Below, in pieces: positions 23,122 through 37,000 of a DNA stretch of 64,000 nucleotides. The stretch spans positions 6,946,001 through 7,010,000 of the forward strand of contig NC_088319.1 in assembly GCF_910592395.1 (NCBI RefSeq), in the 5' to 3' direction. Every line of letters begins with the position of its first letter. Position 1 is the first letter of the stretch. The translations under genes were made by a program, and so were the position numbers. The notes below the pieces were generated by a model. The model was given only the letters and a program-made list of their open reading frames with translations. It had not been told where the DNA came from and made no database searches. This stretch comes from Lineus longissimus. Lineage: Eukaryota; Nemertea; Pilidiophora; Heteronemertea; Lineidae.

Positions 23122-25435
23122 GTTATACAGAGTCGAGATGACCTATGGTCAAACTGAGACCGCAATTTCGAGATTCTGCGATGATTACTTGTCATTAGAC
23201 TAGCAATATTACACTACTGGCGAGGAAAGTCGGTCGGCGATCTCGCTCCTCGCGTCCAATCACGCTCATTTTGGTTATACATAGTCGAGATGCTCGATTG
23301 GACAAACTGAGACCGCAATTTTCAGATTCTGCAATGATTAGTTGTCATTAGACTAGCAATATTACACTACTGGCGATGAAAGTCGATCGGCGATGGCACT
23401 TGTCGCGTCCAATCACGCTCACATTGGTTATGCAGAGTCGAGATGACCTATGGTCAAACTGAGACCGCAATTTCGAGATTCTGCGATGATTAGTTGTCAT
23501 TAGACTAGCGATATTACACTACTGGTGAAGAAAGTCGGTTGGCAATGGTGCTCGTCGCGACCGATCACGCTCACTTTGGTTATGCAGAGTCGAAATGACC
23601 TATGGTCAAACTGAGACCGCAATTTTGAGATTCTGCGATGATTAGTTGTCATTAGACTAGCAATATTACACTACTGGCGATGAAAGTCGGTCGGCGATGG
23701 CGCTCGTCGCGTCCAATCACGCTCACATTGGTTATGCAGAGTCGTGATGACCTATGATCAAACTGACACCACAATTTCGAGATTCTGCGATGATTACTTG
23801 TCATTAGACTAGCAATATTACACTACTGGCGATGAAAGTTGGTCGGCGATGGCGCTCGTCGCATCCAATCACGCTTATTTTGGTTATACATAGTCGAGAT
23901 GCTCGATTTGACAATCTGAGACCGCAATTTCGAGATTTTGCGATGATTACTTGTCATTAGACTAGCAATATTACACTACTGGCGACGAAAGTCGGTCGGC
24001 GATCGCGCTCGTCGCGTCCAATCACGCTCATTTTGGTTATACAGAGTCGAGATGACCGATATGACAATCTGAGACCGCAATTTCGAGATTCTGCAATGAT
24101 TACTTGTCATTCGACTAGCAATATTACACTACAGGCGATGAAAGTCGGTCGGCGATGGCGCTCGTCGCTTCCAATCATGCTCATTTTTGTTATACATAGT
24201 CGAGATGCTCGATTTGACAATCTGAGACCGCAATTTCGAGATTTTGCGATGATTACTTGTCATTAGACTAGCAATATTACAAAACAGGCGATGAAAGTCG
24301 GTCGGCGATGGCGCTCATCGCGACCGATCACGCTCACTTTGGTTATGCAGAGTTGAAATGACCTATGGTCAAACTGAGACCGCAATTTTGAGATTCTGCG
24401 ATGATTAGTTGTCATTAGACTAGCAGTATTACACTACTGGCGATGAAAGTCGATCAGCGATGGCACTCGTCGCGTCCAATCACGCTCACATTGGTTATAC
24501 AGAGTCGAGATGACCTATGGTCAAACTGAGACCGCAATTTCGAGATTCTGCGATGATTACTTGTCATTAGACTAGCAATATTACACTGCTGGCGACGAAA
24601 GTCGGTCGGCGATGGCGCTCGTTGCATCCAATCACACTTATTTTGGTTATACAGAGTCGAGATGACCGATATGACAATCTGAGACCGCAATTTCGAGATT
24701 CTGCGATGATTACTTGTCATTTGACTAGCAATATTACACTACAGGCGATGAAAGTCGGTCGGCGATGGCGCTCCTCGCGTCCAGTCACGCTCATTTTGGT
24801 TATACATAGTCGAGATGCTCGATTTGACAATCTGAGACCGCAATTTTGAGATTTTGCGATGATTACTTGTCATTAGACTAGCAATATTACACTACTGGCG
24901 ATGAAAGTCGGTCGGCGATCGCGCTCGTCGCGTCCAATCACGCTCATTTTGGTTCTTTGGTTATGCAGAGTCGAGATGACCGATTTGACAATCTGAGACC
25001 GCAATTTCGAGATTCTGCGATGATTACTTGTCATTAGACTAGCAATATTACACTACTGGCGATGAAAGTCGGTCGGCGATGGCGCTCGTCGCGTCCAATC
25101 ACGCTCACATTGGTTATGCAGAGTCGTGATGACCTATGATCAAACTGACACCACAATTTCGAGATTCTGCGATGATTACTTGTCATTAGACTAGCAATAT
25201 TACACTACTGGCGATGAAAGTTGGTCGGCAATGGCGCTCGTCGCATCCAATCACGCTTATTTTGGTTATACATAGTCGAGATGCTCGATTTGACAATCTG
25301 AGACCGCAATTTCGAGATTTTGCGATGATTACTTGTCATTAGACGAGCAATATTACACTACTGGCGACGAAAGTCGGTCGGCGATCGCGCTCGTCGCGTC
25401 CAATCACGCTCATTTTGGTTATACAGAGTCGAGAT
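23122..25435. repeat. Satellite, entry part of domain D (irregular)
   Basis: About 15 monomers of the types used in the D units but in irregular order. GACCGATATGAC monomers fall at 24054, 24664 and 25436 (spacings 610 and 772). The first CTTTGGTT insertion marker lies at 24951. The stretch near 24622-25010 recurs at 28752-29140 (offset 4130), so it flanks the regular D units on both sides. Confidence 0.8.
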
Positions 25436-27114
25436 GACCGATATGACAATCTGAGACCGCAATTTCGAGATTCTGCAATGATTACTTGTCATTCGACTAG
25501 CAATATTACACTACAGGCGATGAAAGTCGGTCGGCGATGGCGCTCGTCGCTTCCAATCATGCTCATTTTTGTTATACATAGTCGAGATGCTCGATTTGAC
25601 AATCTGAGACCGCAATTTCGAGATTTTGCGATGATTACTTGTCATTAGACTAGCAATATTACACTACTGGCGACGAAAGTCGGTCGGCGATCGCGCTCGT
25701 CGCGTCCAATCACGCTCATTTTGGTTATACAGAGTCGAGATGACCGATTTGACAATCTGAGACCGCAATTTCGAGATTCTGCGATGATTACTTGTCATTA
25801 GACTAGCAATATTACACTACAGGCGATGAAAGTCGGTCGGCGATGGCGCTCATCGCGACCGATCACGCTCACTTTGGTTATGCAGAGTTGAAATGACCTA
25901 TGGTCAAACTGAGACCGCAATTTTGAGATTCTGCGATGATTAGTTGTCATTAGACTAGCAGTATTACACTACTGGCGATGAAAGTCGATCAGCGATGGCA
26001 CTCGTCGCGTCCAATCACGCTCACATTGGTTATACAGAGTCGAGATGACCTATGGTCAAACTGAGACCGCAATTTCGAGATTCTGCGATGATTACTTGTC
26101 ATTAGACTAGCAATATTACACTGCTGGCGACGAAAGTCGGTCGGCGATGGCGCTCGTTGCATCCAATCACACTTATTTTGGTTATACAGAGTCGAGATGC
26201 TCGATTTGACAATCTGAGACCGCAATTTCGAGATTTTGCGATGATTACTTGTCATTAGACGAGCAATATTACACTACTGGCGACGAAAGTCGGTCGGCGA
26301 TCGCGCTCGTCGCGTCCAATCACGCTCATTTTGGTTATACAGAGTCGAGATGACCGATATGACAATCTGAGACCGCAATTTCGAGATTCTGCAATGATTA
26401 CTTGTCATTCGACTAGCAATATTACACTACAGGCGATGAAAGTCGGTCGGCGATGGCGCTCGTCGCTTCCAATCATGCTCATTTTTGTTATACATAGTCG
26501 AGATGCTCGATTTGACAATCTGAGACCGCAATTTCGAGATTTTGCGATGATTACTTGTCATTAGACTAGCAATATTACACTACTGGCGACGAAAGTCGGT
26601 CGGCGATCGCGCTCGTCGCGTCCAATCACGCTCATTTTGGTTATACAGAGTCGAGATGACCGATTTGACAATCTGAGACCGCAATTTCGAGATTCTGCGA
26701 TGATTACTTGTCATTAGACTAGCAATATTACACTACAGGCGATGAAAGTCGGTCGGCGATGGCGCTCATCGCGACCGATCACGCTCACTTTGGTTATGCA
26801 GAGTTGAAATGACCTATGGTCAAACTGAGACCGCAATTTTGAGATTCTGCGATGATTAGTTGTCATTAGACTAGCAGTATTACACTACTGGCGATGAAAG
26901 TCGGTCGGCGATGGCACTCGTCGCGTCCAATCACGCTCACATTGGTTATACAGAGTCGAGATGACCTATGGTCAAACTGAGACCGCAATTTCGAGATTCT
27001 GCGATGATTACTTGTCATTAGACTAGCAATATTACACTGCTGGCGACGAAAGTCGGTCGGCGATGGCGCTCGTTGCATCCAATCACACTTATTTTGGTTA
27101 TACAGAGTCGAGAT
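25436..27114. repeat. HOR D, copy 1 (11-mer, 1679 bp = 6-mer + 5-mer)
   Basis: GACCGATATGAC landmarks occur at 25436, 26352, 27115, 28031 and 28794, so spacings alternate 916, 763, 916, 763. The 916-bp sub-unit is a 6-mer (two 152-bp and four 153-bp monomers). The 763-bp sub-unit is the same series lacking one monomer, the one with GACGAGCAATATTAC. Confidence 0.88.
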
Positions 27115-28793
27115 GACCGATATGACAATCTGAGACCGCAATTTCGAGATTCTGCAATGATTACTTGTCATTCGACTAGCAATATTACACTACAGGCGAT
27201 GAAAGTCGGTCGGCGATGGCGCTCGTCGCTTCCAATCATGCTCATTTTTGTTATACATAGTCGAGATGCTCGATTTGACAATCTGAGACCGCAATTTCGA
27301 GATTTTGCGATGATTACTTGTCATTAGACTAGCAATATTACACTACTGGCGACGAAAGTCGGTCGGCGATCGCGCTCGTCGCGTCCAATCACGCTCATTT
27401 TGGTTATACAGAGTCGAGATGACCGATTTGACAATCTGAGACCGCAATTTCGAGATTCTGCGATGATTACTTGTCATTAGACTAGCAATATTACACTACA
27501 GGCGATGAAAGTCGGTCGGCGATGGCGCTCATCGCGACCGATCACGCTCACTTTGGTTATGCAGAGTTGAAATGACCTATGGTCAAACTGAGACCGCAAT
27601 TTTGAGATTCTGCGATGATTAGTTGTCATTAGACTAGCAATATTACACTACTGGCGATGAAAGTCGATCAGCGATGGCACTCGTCGCGTCCAATCACGCT
27701 CACATTGGTTATACAGAGTCGAGATGACCTATGGTCAAACTGAGACCGCAATTTCGAGATTCTGCGATGATTACTTGTCATTAGACTAGCAATATTACAC
27801 TGCTGGCGACGAAAGTCGGTCGGCGATGGCGCTCGTTGCATCCAATCACACTTATTTTGGTTATACAGAGTCGAGATGCTCGATTTGACAATCTGAGACC
27901 GCAATTTCGAGATTTTGCGATGATTACTTGTCATTAGACGAGCAATATTACACTACTGGCGACGAAAGTCGGTCGGCGATCGCGCTCGTCGCGTCCAATC
28001 ACGCTCATTTTGGTTATACAGAGTCGAGATGACCGATATGACAATCTGAGACCGCAATTTCGAGATTCTGCAATGATTACTTGTCATTCGACTAGCAATA
28101 TTACACTACAGGCGATGAAAGTCGGTCGGCGATGGCGCTCGTCGCTTCCAATCACGCTCATTTTGGTTATACATAGTCGAGATGCTCGATTTGACAATCT
28201 GAGACCGCAATTTCGAGATTTTGCGATGATTACTTGTCATTAGACTAGCAATATTACACTACTGGCGACGAAAGTCGGTCGGCGATCGCGCTCGTCGCGT
28301 CCAATCACGCTCATTTTGGTTATACAGAGTCGAGATGACCGATTTGACAATCTGAGACCGCAATTTCGAGATTCTGCGATGATTACTTGTCATTAGACTA
28401 GCAATATTACACTACAGGCGATGAAAGTCGGTCGGCGATGGCGCTCATCGCGACCGATCACGCTCACTTTGGTTATGCAGAGTTGAAATGACCTATGGTC
28501 AAACTGAGACCGCAATTTTGAGATTCTGCGATGATTAGTTGTCATTAGACTAGCAATATTACACTACTGGCGATGAAAGTCGATCAGCGATGGCACTCGT
28601 CGCGTCCAATCACGCTCACATTGGTTATACAGAGTCGAGATGACCTATGGTCAAACTGAGACCGCAATTTCGAGATTCTGCGATGATTACTTGTCATTAG
28701 ACTAGCAATATTACACTGCTGGCGACGAAAGTCGGTCGGCGATGGCGCTCGTTGCATCCAATCACACTTATTTTGGTTATACAGAGTCGAGAT
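27115..28793. repeat. HOR D, copy 2 (11-mer, 1679 bp)
   Basis: Repeats copy 1 with a constant offset of 1679 bp (for example GTCGATCAGCGATGGCAC near 25984 and 27663). Differences are few: TTCCAATCACGC near 28145 where the equivalent monomers read TTCCAATCATGC. Confidence 0.88.
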
Positions 28794-29080
28794 GACCGAT
28801 ATGACAATCTGAGACCGCAATTTCGAGATTCTGCGATGATTACTTGTCATTTGACTAGCAATATTACACTACAGGCGATGAAAGTCGGTCGGCGATGGCG
28901 CTCCTCGCGTCCAATCACGCTCATTTTGGTTATACATAGTCGAGATGCTCGATTTGACAATCTGAGACCGCAATTTTGAGATTTTGCGATGATTACTTGT
29001 CATTAGACTAGCAATATTACACTACTGGCGATGAAAGTCGGTCGGCGATCGCGCTCGTCGCGTCCAATCACGCTCATTTT
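28794..29080. repeat. Satellite, exit part of domain D
   Basis: Nearly two monomers matching 24664-24950 (shared rare variant GCTCCTCGCGTCC near 24770 and 28900). They lead into the CTTTGGTT marker that starts domain E. Confidence 0.8.
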
Positions 29081-30459
29081 GGTTCTTTGGTTATGCAGAG
29101 TCGAGATGACCGATTTGACAATCTGAGACCGCAATTTCGAGATTCTGCGATGATTACTTGTCATTAGACTAGCAATATTACACTACAGGCGATGAAAGTC
29201 GGTCGGCGATGGCGCTCATCGCGACCGATCACGCTCACTTTGGTTATGCAGAGTCGAGATGACCTATGGTCAAACTGAGACCGCAATTTTGAGATTCTAC
29301 GATGATTAGTTGTCATTAGACTAGCAATATTACACTACTGGCAATGAAAGTCAGTCGGCCATGGTGCTCGTCGCATCCAATCACGCTCACATTGGTTATG
29401 CAGAGTCGTGATGACCTATGATCAAACTGAGACCACAATTTCGAGATTCTGCGATGATTACTTGTCATTAGACTAGCAATATTACACTACTGGCGATGAA
29501 AGTCTGTCGGCGATGGCGCTCGTCGCGTCCCATCACACTCACATTGGTTATGCAGAGTCGAGATGACCTATGGTCAAACTAAGACCGCAATTTCGAGATT
29601 CTGCGATGATTACTTGTTATTTGACTAGCAATATTACACTACAGGCGATGAAAGTCGGTCGGCGATGGCGCTCGTCGCGTCCAATCACGCTCATTTTGGT
29701 TATACATAGTCGAGATGCTCGATTTGACAATCTGAGACCGCAATTTCGAGATTTTGCGATGATTACTTATCATTAGACTAGCAATATTACACTACTGGCG
29801 ACGAAAGTCGGTCGGCGATCGCACTCGTCGCGTCCAATCACGCTCACATTGGTTATGCAGAGTCGAGATGACCTATGGTCAAACTGAGACTGCAATTTCG
29901 AGATTCTGCGATGATTACTTGTCATTAGACTAGCAATATTACACTACTGGCGTTGAAAGTCGGTCGGCGATGGCGCTCGTCGCATCCAATCACGCTTATT
30001 TAGGTTATACAGAGTCGAGATGACCGATATGACAATCTGAGACCGCAATTTCGAGATTCTGCAATGATTACTTGTCATTCGACTAGCAATATTACAAAAC
30101 AGGCGATGAAAGTCGGTCGGCGATGGCGCTCATCGGGACCGATCACGCTCACTTTGGTTATGCAGAGTTGAAATGACCTATGGTCAAACTGAGACCGCAA
30201 TTTTGAGATTCTGCGATGATTAGTTGTCATTAGACTAGCAATATTACACTACTGGCGATGAAAGTTGATCGGCGATGGCACTTGTCGCGTCCAATCACGC
30301 TCACATTGGTTATGCAGAGTCGAGATGACCTATGGTCAAACTGAGACCGCAATTTCGAGATTCTGCGATGATTAGTTGTCATTAGACTAGCGATATTACA
30401 CTACTGGCGATGAAAGTCGGTCGGCGATCGCGCTCGTCGCGTCCAATCACGCTCATTTT
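29081..30459. repeat. HOR E, copy 1 (9-mer, 1379 bp)
   Basis: Unit defined by the GGTTCTTTGG marker at 29081 and 30460. It contains private variants repeated at the same offset: TTACAAAACAGG near 30093 and 31472, CATCGGGACC near 30131 and 31510, and CACGCTTATTTAGG near 29991 and 31370. Confidence 0.88.
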
Positions 30460-31785
30460 GGTTCTTTGGTTATGCAGAGTCGAGATGACCGATTTGACAA
30501 TCTGAGACCGCAATTTCGAGATTCTGCGATGATTACTTGTCATTAGACTAGCAATATTACACTACAGGCGATGAAAGTCGGTCGGCGATGGCGCTCATCG
30601 CGACCGATCACGCTCACTTTGGTTATGCAGAGTCGAGATGACCTATGGTCAAACTGAGACCGCAATTTTGAGATTCTACGATGATTAGTTGTCATTAGAC
30701 TAGCAATATTACACTACTGGCGATGAAAGTCAGTCGGCCATGGTGCTCGTCGCATCCAATCACGCTCACATTGGTTATGCAGAGTCGTGATGACCTATGA
30801 TCAAACTGAGACCACAATTTCGAGATTCTGCGATGATTACTTGTCATTAGACTAGCAATATTACACTACTGGCGATGAAAGTCTGTCGGCGATGGCGCTC
30901 GTCGCGTCCCATCACACTCACATTGGTTATGCAGAGTCGAGATGACCTATGGTCAAACTAAGACCGCAATTTCGAGATTCTGCGATGATTACTTGTCATT
31001 AGACTAGCAATATTACACTACAGGCGATGAAAGTCGGTCGGCGATGGCGCTCGTCGCGTCCAATCACGCTCATTTTGGTTATACATAGTCGAGATGCTCG
31101 ATTTGACAATCTGAGACCGCAATTTCGAGATTTTGCGATGATTACTTGTCATTAGACTAGCAATATTACACTACTGGCGACGAAAGTCGGTCGGCGATCG
31201 CACTCGTCGCGTCCAATCACGCTCACATTGGTTATGCAGAGTCGAGATGACCTATGGTCAAACTGAGACTGCAATTTCGAGATTCTGCGATGATTACTTG
31301 TCATTAGACTAGCAATATTACACTACTGGCGTTGAAAGTCGGTCGGCGATGGCGCTCGTCGCATCCAATCACGCTTATTTAGGTTATACAGAGTCGAGAT
31401 GACCGATATGACAATCTGAGACCGCAATTTCGAGATTCTGCAATGATTACTTGTCATTCGACTAGCAATATTACAAAACAGGCGATGAAAGTCGGTCGGC
31501 GATGGCGCTCATCGGGACCGATCACGCTCACTTTGGTTATGCAGAGTTGAAATGACCTATGGTCAAACTGAGACCGCAATTTTGAGATTCTGCGATGATT
31601 AGTTGTCATTAGACTAGCAATATTACACTACTGGCGATGAAAGTTGATCGGCGATGGCACTTGTCGCGTCCAATCACGCTCACATTGGTTATGCAGAGTC
31701 GAGATGACCTATGGTCAAACTGAGACCGCAATTTCGAGATTCTGCGATGATTAGTTGTCATTAGACTAGCGATATTACACTACTG
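30460..31785. repeat. HOR E, copy 2
   Basis: Tandem copy of the preceding unit, followed until about 31785. There the sequence switches to CTGGTGAAGAAAGTCGGTTGG instead of returning to the CTTTGGTT monomer. Slightly less than a full unit is therefore present. Confidence 0.85.
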
Positions 31786-34010
31786 GTGAAGAAAGTCGGT
31801 TGGCGATGGCGCTCGTCGCGACCGATCACGCTCACTTTGGTTATGCAGAGTCGAAATGACCTATGGTCAAACTGAGACCGCAATTTTGAGATTCTGCGAT
31901 GATTAGTTGTAATTAGACTAGCAATATTACACTACTGGCGATGAAAGTCGGTCGGCGATGGCGCTCGTCGCGTCCAATCACGCTCACATTGTTTATGCAG
32001 AGTCGTGATGACCTATGATCAAACTGACACCACAATTTCGAGATTCTGCGATGATTACTTGTCATTAGACTAGCAATATTACACTACTGGCGATGAAAGT
32101 CGGTCGGCGATGGCGCTCGTCGCATCCAATCACGCTTATTTTGGTTATACAGAGTCGAGATGACCGATATGACAATCTGAGACCGCAATTTCGAGATTCT
32201 GCAATGATTACTTGTCATTCGACTAGCAATATTACACTACAGGCGATGAAAGTCGGTCGGCGATGGCGCTCGTCGCTTCCAATCATGCTCATTTTGGTTA
32301 TACATAGTCGAGATGCTCGATTTGACAATCTGAGACCGAAATTTCGAGATTTTGCGATGATTACTTGTCATTAGACTAGCAATATTACACTACTGGCGAC
32401 GAAAGTCGGTCGGCGATGGCGCTCGTCGCGTCCAATCACGCTCATTTTGGTTATACAGAGTCGAGATGACCGATTTGACAATCCGAGACCGCAATTTCGA
32501 GATTCTGCGATGATTACTTGTCATTAGACTAGCAATATTACAAAACAGGCGATGAAAGTCGGTCGGCGATGACGCTCATCGCGACCGATCATGCTCACTT
32601 TGGTTATGCAGAGTTGAAATGACCTATGGTCAAACTGAGACCGCAATTTTGAGATTCTGCGATGATTAGTTGTCATTAGACTAGCAGTATTACACTACTG
32701 GCGATGAAAGTCGATCGGCGATGGCACTCGTCGCGTCCAATCACGCTCACATTGGTTATGCAGAGTCGAGATGACCTATGGTCAAACTGAGACCGCAATT
32801 TCGAGATTCTGCGATGTTTAGTTGTCATCAGACTAGCGATATTACACTACTGGTGAAGAAAGTCGGTTGGCGATGGCGCTCGTCGCGACCGATCAAGCTC
32901 ACTTTGGTTATGCAGAGTCGAAATGACCTATGGTCAAACTGAGACCGCAATTTTGAGATTCTGCGATGATTAGTTGTCATTAGACTAGCAATATTACACT
33001 ACTGGCGATGAAAGTCGGTCGGCGATGGCGCTCGTTGCGTCCAATCACGCTCACATTGGTTATGCAGAGTCGTGATGACCTATGATCAAACTGACACCAC
33101 AATTTCAAGATTCTGTGATGATTACTTGTCATTAGACTAGCAATATTACACTACTGGCGATGAAAGTCGGTCGGCGATGGCGCTCAACGCGTCCAATCAC
33201 GCTCACATTGGTTATGCAGAATCGAGATGACTTATGATCAAACTGAGACCGCAATTTCGAGATTTTGCGATGATTACTTGTCATTAGACTAGCGATATTA
33301 CACTACTGGCGATGAAAGTCGGTCGGCGATGGCGCTCGTCGCATCCAATCACACTTATTTTGGTTATAGAGAGTCGAGATGACCTATGGTCAAACTGAGA
33401 CCGCAATTTCGAGATTCTGCGATGATTAGTTGTCATTAGACTAGCGATATTACACTACTGGTGAAGAAAGTCGGTTGGCGATGGCGCTCGTCGCGACCGA
33501 TCACGCTCACTTTGGTTATGCAAAGTCGAAATGACCTATGGTCAAACTGAGACTGCAATTTCGAGATTCTGCGATGATTACTTGTCATTTGACTAGCAAT
33601 ATTACACTACAGGCGATGAAAGTCGGTCGGCGATGGCGCTTGTCGCGTCCAATCACGCTCATTTTGGTTATACATGGTCGAGATGCTCGATTTGACAATC
33701 TGAGACCGCAATTTCGAGATTTTGCGATGATTACTTGTCATTAGACTAGCAATATTACACTACTGGCGACGAAAGTCGGTCGGCGATCGCGCTCGTCGTG
33801 TCCAATCACGCTCATTTTGGTTCTTTGGTTATGCAGAGTCGAGATGACCGATTTGACAATCTGAGACCGCAATTTTGAGATTCTGCGATGATTAGTTGTC
33901 ATTAGACTAGCAATATTACACTACTGGCGATGAAAGTCGGTCGGCCATGGCGCTCGTCACGTCCAATCACACTCACATTGGTTATGCAGAGTCGAGATGA
34001 CCTATGGTCA
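31786..34010. repeat. Satellite domain F, mixed 4-mer and 7-mer spacing
   Basis: About 14-15 monomers. The variant TGGTGAAGAA recurs at 31784, 32851 and 33459 (spacings 1067 and 608, about 7 and 4 monomers) and is also found far away at 23523. Monomers typical of D (GACCGATATGAC near 32160, TTCCAATCATGC near 32277) appear once. No unit is repeated cleanly, so this looks like a shuffled border between domains. One CTTTGGTT marker lies at 33819. Confidence 0.75.
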
Positions 34011-37000
34011 AACTGAGACCGCAATTTCGAGATTCTGCGATGATTAGTTGTCATTCGATAGCGATATTACACTACTGGCGATGAAAGTCAGTCAGCGATG
34101 GCGCTCATCACGACTGATCACGCTCATTTTGGTTACACAGAGTCGAGATGACCGATTGGACAAATTGAGACCACAATTTCGATACTCTGCGATGATAAGT
34201 TGTCATTCGATAGCAATATTACACTACTGGCGATGAAAGTCAGTCGGCGATGCCGCTCATCGCGACCAATCACGCTCACTTTTATTATGCAGAGTCGAGA
34301 TGACCTATGGTCAAACTGAGACCGCAATTTCAAGATTCTGCGATGATTACTTGTCACTAGACTAGCAATATTACACTACTGGCGACGAAAGTCGGTCGGC
34401 GATCGCGTTCGTCGCGTCCAATCACACTCATTTTGGTTATACAGAGTCGAGATGCTCGATTGGACAAACTGAGACCGCAATTTTGAGATTCTGCAATGAT
34501 TAGTTGTAATTAGACTAGCAATATTACACTACTGGCGATGAAAGTCAGTCGGCGATGGCGCTCGTCGCGTCCAATCACGCTTATTTTGGTTATACAGAGT
34601 CGAAATGACCGATTTGACAAATTGAGGCCGCAATTTTGAGATTCTGCGATGATTAGTTGTCATTAGACTAGCAATATTACACTACTGGCGATGAAAGTCG
34701 GTCGGCGATGGCACTCATCACGTCCAATCACGCTCACATTGGTTATGCAGAGTCGAGATGACCTATGGTCAAACTGAGACCGCAATTTTGAGATTCTGCG
34801 ATGATTAGTTGTCATTCGATAGCGATATTACACTACTGGCGATGAAAGTCAGTCAGCGATGGCGCTCGTCACGACCGATGACGCTCATTTTGGTTATACA
34901 GAGTCGAGATGACCGATTGGACAAATTGAGACCACAATTTCGATACTCTGCGATGATAAGTTGTCATTCGATAGCAATATTACACTACTGGCGATGAAAG
35001 TCAGTCGGCGATGCCGCTCATCGCGACCAATCACGCTCACTTTTATTATGCAGAGTCGAGATGAGCTATGGTCAAACTGAGACCGCAATTTCAAGATTCT
35101 GCGATGATTACTTGTCATTAGACTAGCAATATTACACTACTGGCGACGAAAGTCGGTCGGCGATCGCGCTCGTCGCGTCCAATCACACTCATTTTGGTTA
35201 TACAGAGTCGAGATGCTCGATTGGACAAACTGAGACCGCAATTTTGAGTTTCTGCAATGATTAGTTGTCATTAGACTAGCAATATTACACTACTGGCGAT
35301 GAAAGTCAGTCGGCGATGGCGCTCGTCGCGTCCAATCACGCTTATTTTGGTTATACAGAGTCGAAATGACCGATTTGACAATCTGAGACCTCAATTTCGA
35401 GATTCTGCGATGATTTCTTGTCATTCTACTAGCAATATTACACTACAGGCGATGAAAGTCGGTCGGCGATGGCGCTCATCGCGACTGATCGCGCTCATTT
35501 TGGTTATACAGAGTCGAGATGACCGATTTGACAAATTGAGACCGCAATTTTGAGATTCTGCGATGATTAGTTGTCATTAGACTAGCAATATTACACTACT
35601 GGCGATGAAAGTCGGTCGGCGATGGCGCTCATCACGTCCAATCACGCTCACATTGGTTATGCAGAGTCGAGATGACCTATGGTCAAACTGAGACCGCAAT
35701 TTCGAGATTCTGCGATGATTAGTTGTCATTCGATAGCGATATTACACTACTGGCGATGAAAGTCAGTCAGCGATGGCGCTCGTCACGACTGATCACGCTC
35801 ATTTTGGTTATACAGAGTCAAGATGACCGATTGGACAAATTGAGACCACAATTTCGATACTCTGCGATGATAAGTTGTCATTCGATAGCAATATTACACT
35901 ACTGGCGATGAAAGTCAGTCGGCGATGCCGCTCATCGCGACCAATCACGCTCACTTTTATTATGCAGAGTCGAGATGACCTATGGTCAAACTGAGACCGC
36001 AATTTCAAGATTCTGCGATGATTACTTGTCATTGGACTAGCAATATTACACTACTGGCGACGAAAGTCGGTCGGCGATCGCACTCGTCGCGTCCAATCAC
36101 GCTCATTTTGGTTATACAGTCGAGATGCGCGGTTTGACAATCTGAGACCGCAATTTCGAGATTTTGCGATGATTACTTGTCATTAGACTAGCAATATTAC
36201 ACTACTGGCGACGAAAGTCGGTCGGCGATCGCGCTCATCGCGACCGATCACGCTCACTTCTGTTATGCAGAGTAGAAATGACCTATGGTCAAACTGAGAC
36301 CGCAATTTTGAGATTCTGCGATGATTAGTTGTCATTAGACTAGCAATATTACACTACTGGCGATGAAAGTCGGTCGGCGATGGCGCTCGTCGCGTCCAAT
36401 CACGCCCACATTGGTTATGCAGAGTCGAGATGACCTATGGTCAAACTGAGACCGCAATTTTGAGATTCTGCGATGATTAGTTGTCATTAGAGTAGCAATA
36501 TTACACTACTGGCGACGAAAGTTGGTCGGCGATCGCGCTCGTCGCATCCAATCACGCTCATTTTGGTTATACAGAGTCGAGATGACCGATTTGACAATCT
36601 GAGACCGCAATTTCGAGATTCTGCGATGATTACTTGTCATTAGACTAGCAATATTACACTACTGGCGATGAAAGTCGGTCGGCGATGGCGCTCATCGCGA
36701 CCGATCATTCTCACTTTGGTTATGCAGAGTTGAAATGACCTATGGTCAAACTGAGACCGCAATTTCGAGATTCTGCGATGATTAGTTGTCATTAGACTAG
36801 CGATATTACACTACTGGCGATAGAAGTCGGTCGGCGATGGCGCTCGTCGCGACCGATCACGCTCACTTTGGTTATGCAGAGTTGAAATGACGTATGGTCA
36901 AACTGAGACCGCAATTTTGAGATTCTGCGATGATTAGTTGTCATTAGACTAGCAATATTACACTACTGGCAATGAAATTCGGTCGGCGATGGCGCTCGTC

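Noticed and set aside
22814-23203. Open frame across the assembly gap
   Set aside because: It runs through 100 Ns whose true length is unknown, so any protein from it is meaningless.
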